Shown here piece by piece: positions 63,957 through 64,000 of a DNA stretch of 64,000 bases. Below the pieces are notes generated by a model, which was not told the DNA's origin, searched no databases, and saw only the letters and a list, made by a program, of their open reading frames with translations. Every line of letters begins with the position of its first letter. The first letter of the stretch is position 1. The position numbers were made by a program, and so were the translations under genes. Source of the stretch: Jeotgalibacillus proteolyticus (lineage in GTDB: Bacteria > Bacillota > Bacilli > Bacillales > Jeotgalibacillaceae); assembly GCF_002926065.1 (NCBI RefSeq), contig NZ_PREZ01000007.1:171016-235015 (forward strand). The letters are read 5' to 3'.

Positions 63957-64000
63957 AAAGGAAACGAGCAAAAAGTGTAAAATTCGACTTGACGTCTACA

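Larger units (their letters stand above)
61516..64000 (+). mobile_element. IS21-family insertion sequence
   Basis: The left end is TGTAAACGCTAGAATAAAG (61516). The right end, read inwards on the minus strand, is TGTAGACGTCAAGTCGAAT. Both start TGTA and then share GTTTTTGCTCG or CTTTTTGCTCG about 30 nt in. The repeat ATTTTACACTTTTGCTC recurs inside the left end (near 61557-61574), as is usual for the multiple terminal repeats of IS21. The element is about 2.5 kb and carries istA and istB. The right end coincides with the last base of the window, so the target duplication cannot be checked. Confidence 0.88.

Noticed and set aside
1..64000. CRISPR arrays, rRNA and tRNA genes
   Set aside because: No regularly spaced repeats and no tRNA- or rRNA-like sequences were seen on either strand.

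Overview
The window looks like chromosome of an endospore-forming, low-GC Bacillaceae. The evidence is a GerA/GerB/GerC spore-germination operon, close relatives of Bacillus subtilis YqjM (NamA), YoxD, HxlR/HxlA/HxlB, YwnA, YetF, ManP/ManR and Iol proteins, strong GGAGG ribosome binding sites, frequent TTG/GTG starts and low GC. No rRNA, tRNA or CRISPR array was seen. All protein identities come from reading the translated sequence, not from a database search.

Layout. 1-5 kb: a partial membrane protein, an EAL-domain protein behind a long structured leader, a MITE-like repeat, and a two-gene signalling operon (PAS hybrid histidine kinase plus LytTR regulator). 5.5-14.3 kb: a formaldehyde/pentose phosphate region with an iron alcohol dehydrogenase, a broken pgi, gnd, zwf, namA, a DUF1445 protein, hxlR and hxlAB. 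HxlA and HxlB fix formaldehyde onto ribulose 5-phosphate and make fructose 6-phosphate; Pgi, Zwf and Gnd would close the cycle back to ribulose 5-phosphate plus CO2. The zwf and hxlA promoters share an identical 16-nt box, so the two halves are probably co-regulated, yet pgi is deleted. 14.3-17.2 kb: a YoxD-type reductase, an aldose epimerase-like protein and a PHP phosphoesterase.

17.4-26.1 kb: a complete Gram-positive version of the poorly understood E. coli yhfSTUVWXYZ cluster, ending in a nagB. A 23-bp palindrome occurs twice, in front of the structural genes and in the promoter region shared by the regulator and a divergent HAD phosphatase. This is the best candidate here for an undescribed pathway. 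26.5-38.6 kb: HAD phosphatase, ger operon, thioesterase, a YwnA-type regulator with a matching operator in front of a NAD(P)-binding protein, dehydrogenases, an ASCH protein, an aldo/keto reductase and two small genes with non-ATG starts. 38.8-44.3 kb: mannose-type PTS (manR-manP) and a GC-rich DUF819 gene that looks imported. 44.7-45.5 kb: two decayed genes.

45.6-58.2 kb: a full myo-inositol operon (iolA-B-C-D-G2-E-symporter-G-J) with a divergent DeoR-type regulator, tandem IolR-like sites and a cre site, followed by a tautomerase and orphan lactose-type PTS IIA/IIB. 58.5-64 kb: the edge of an integrated element. An 18-nt copy of a groEL 3' end lies next to an integrase remnant and conjugation-type genes; one of these has a nonsense codon at position 3, and another is cut by an IS21-family element whose right end coincides with the end of the window.
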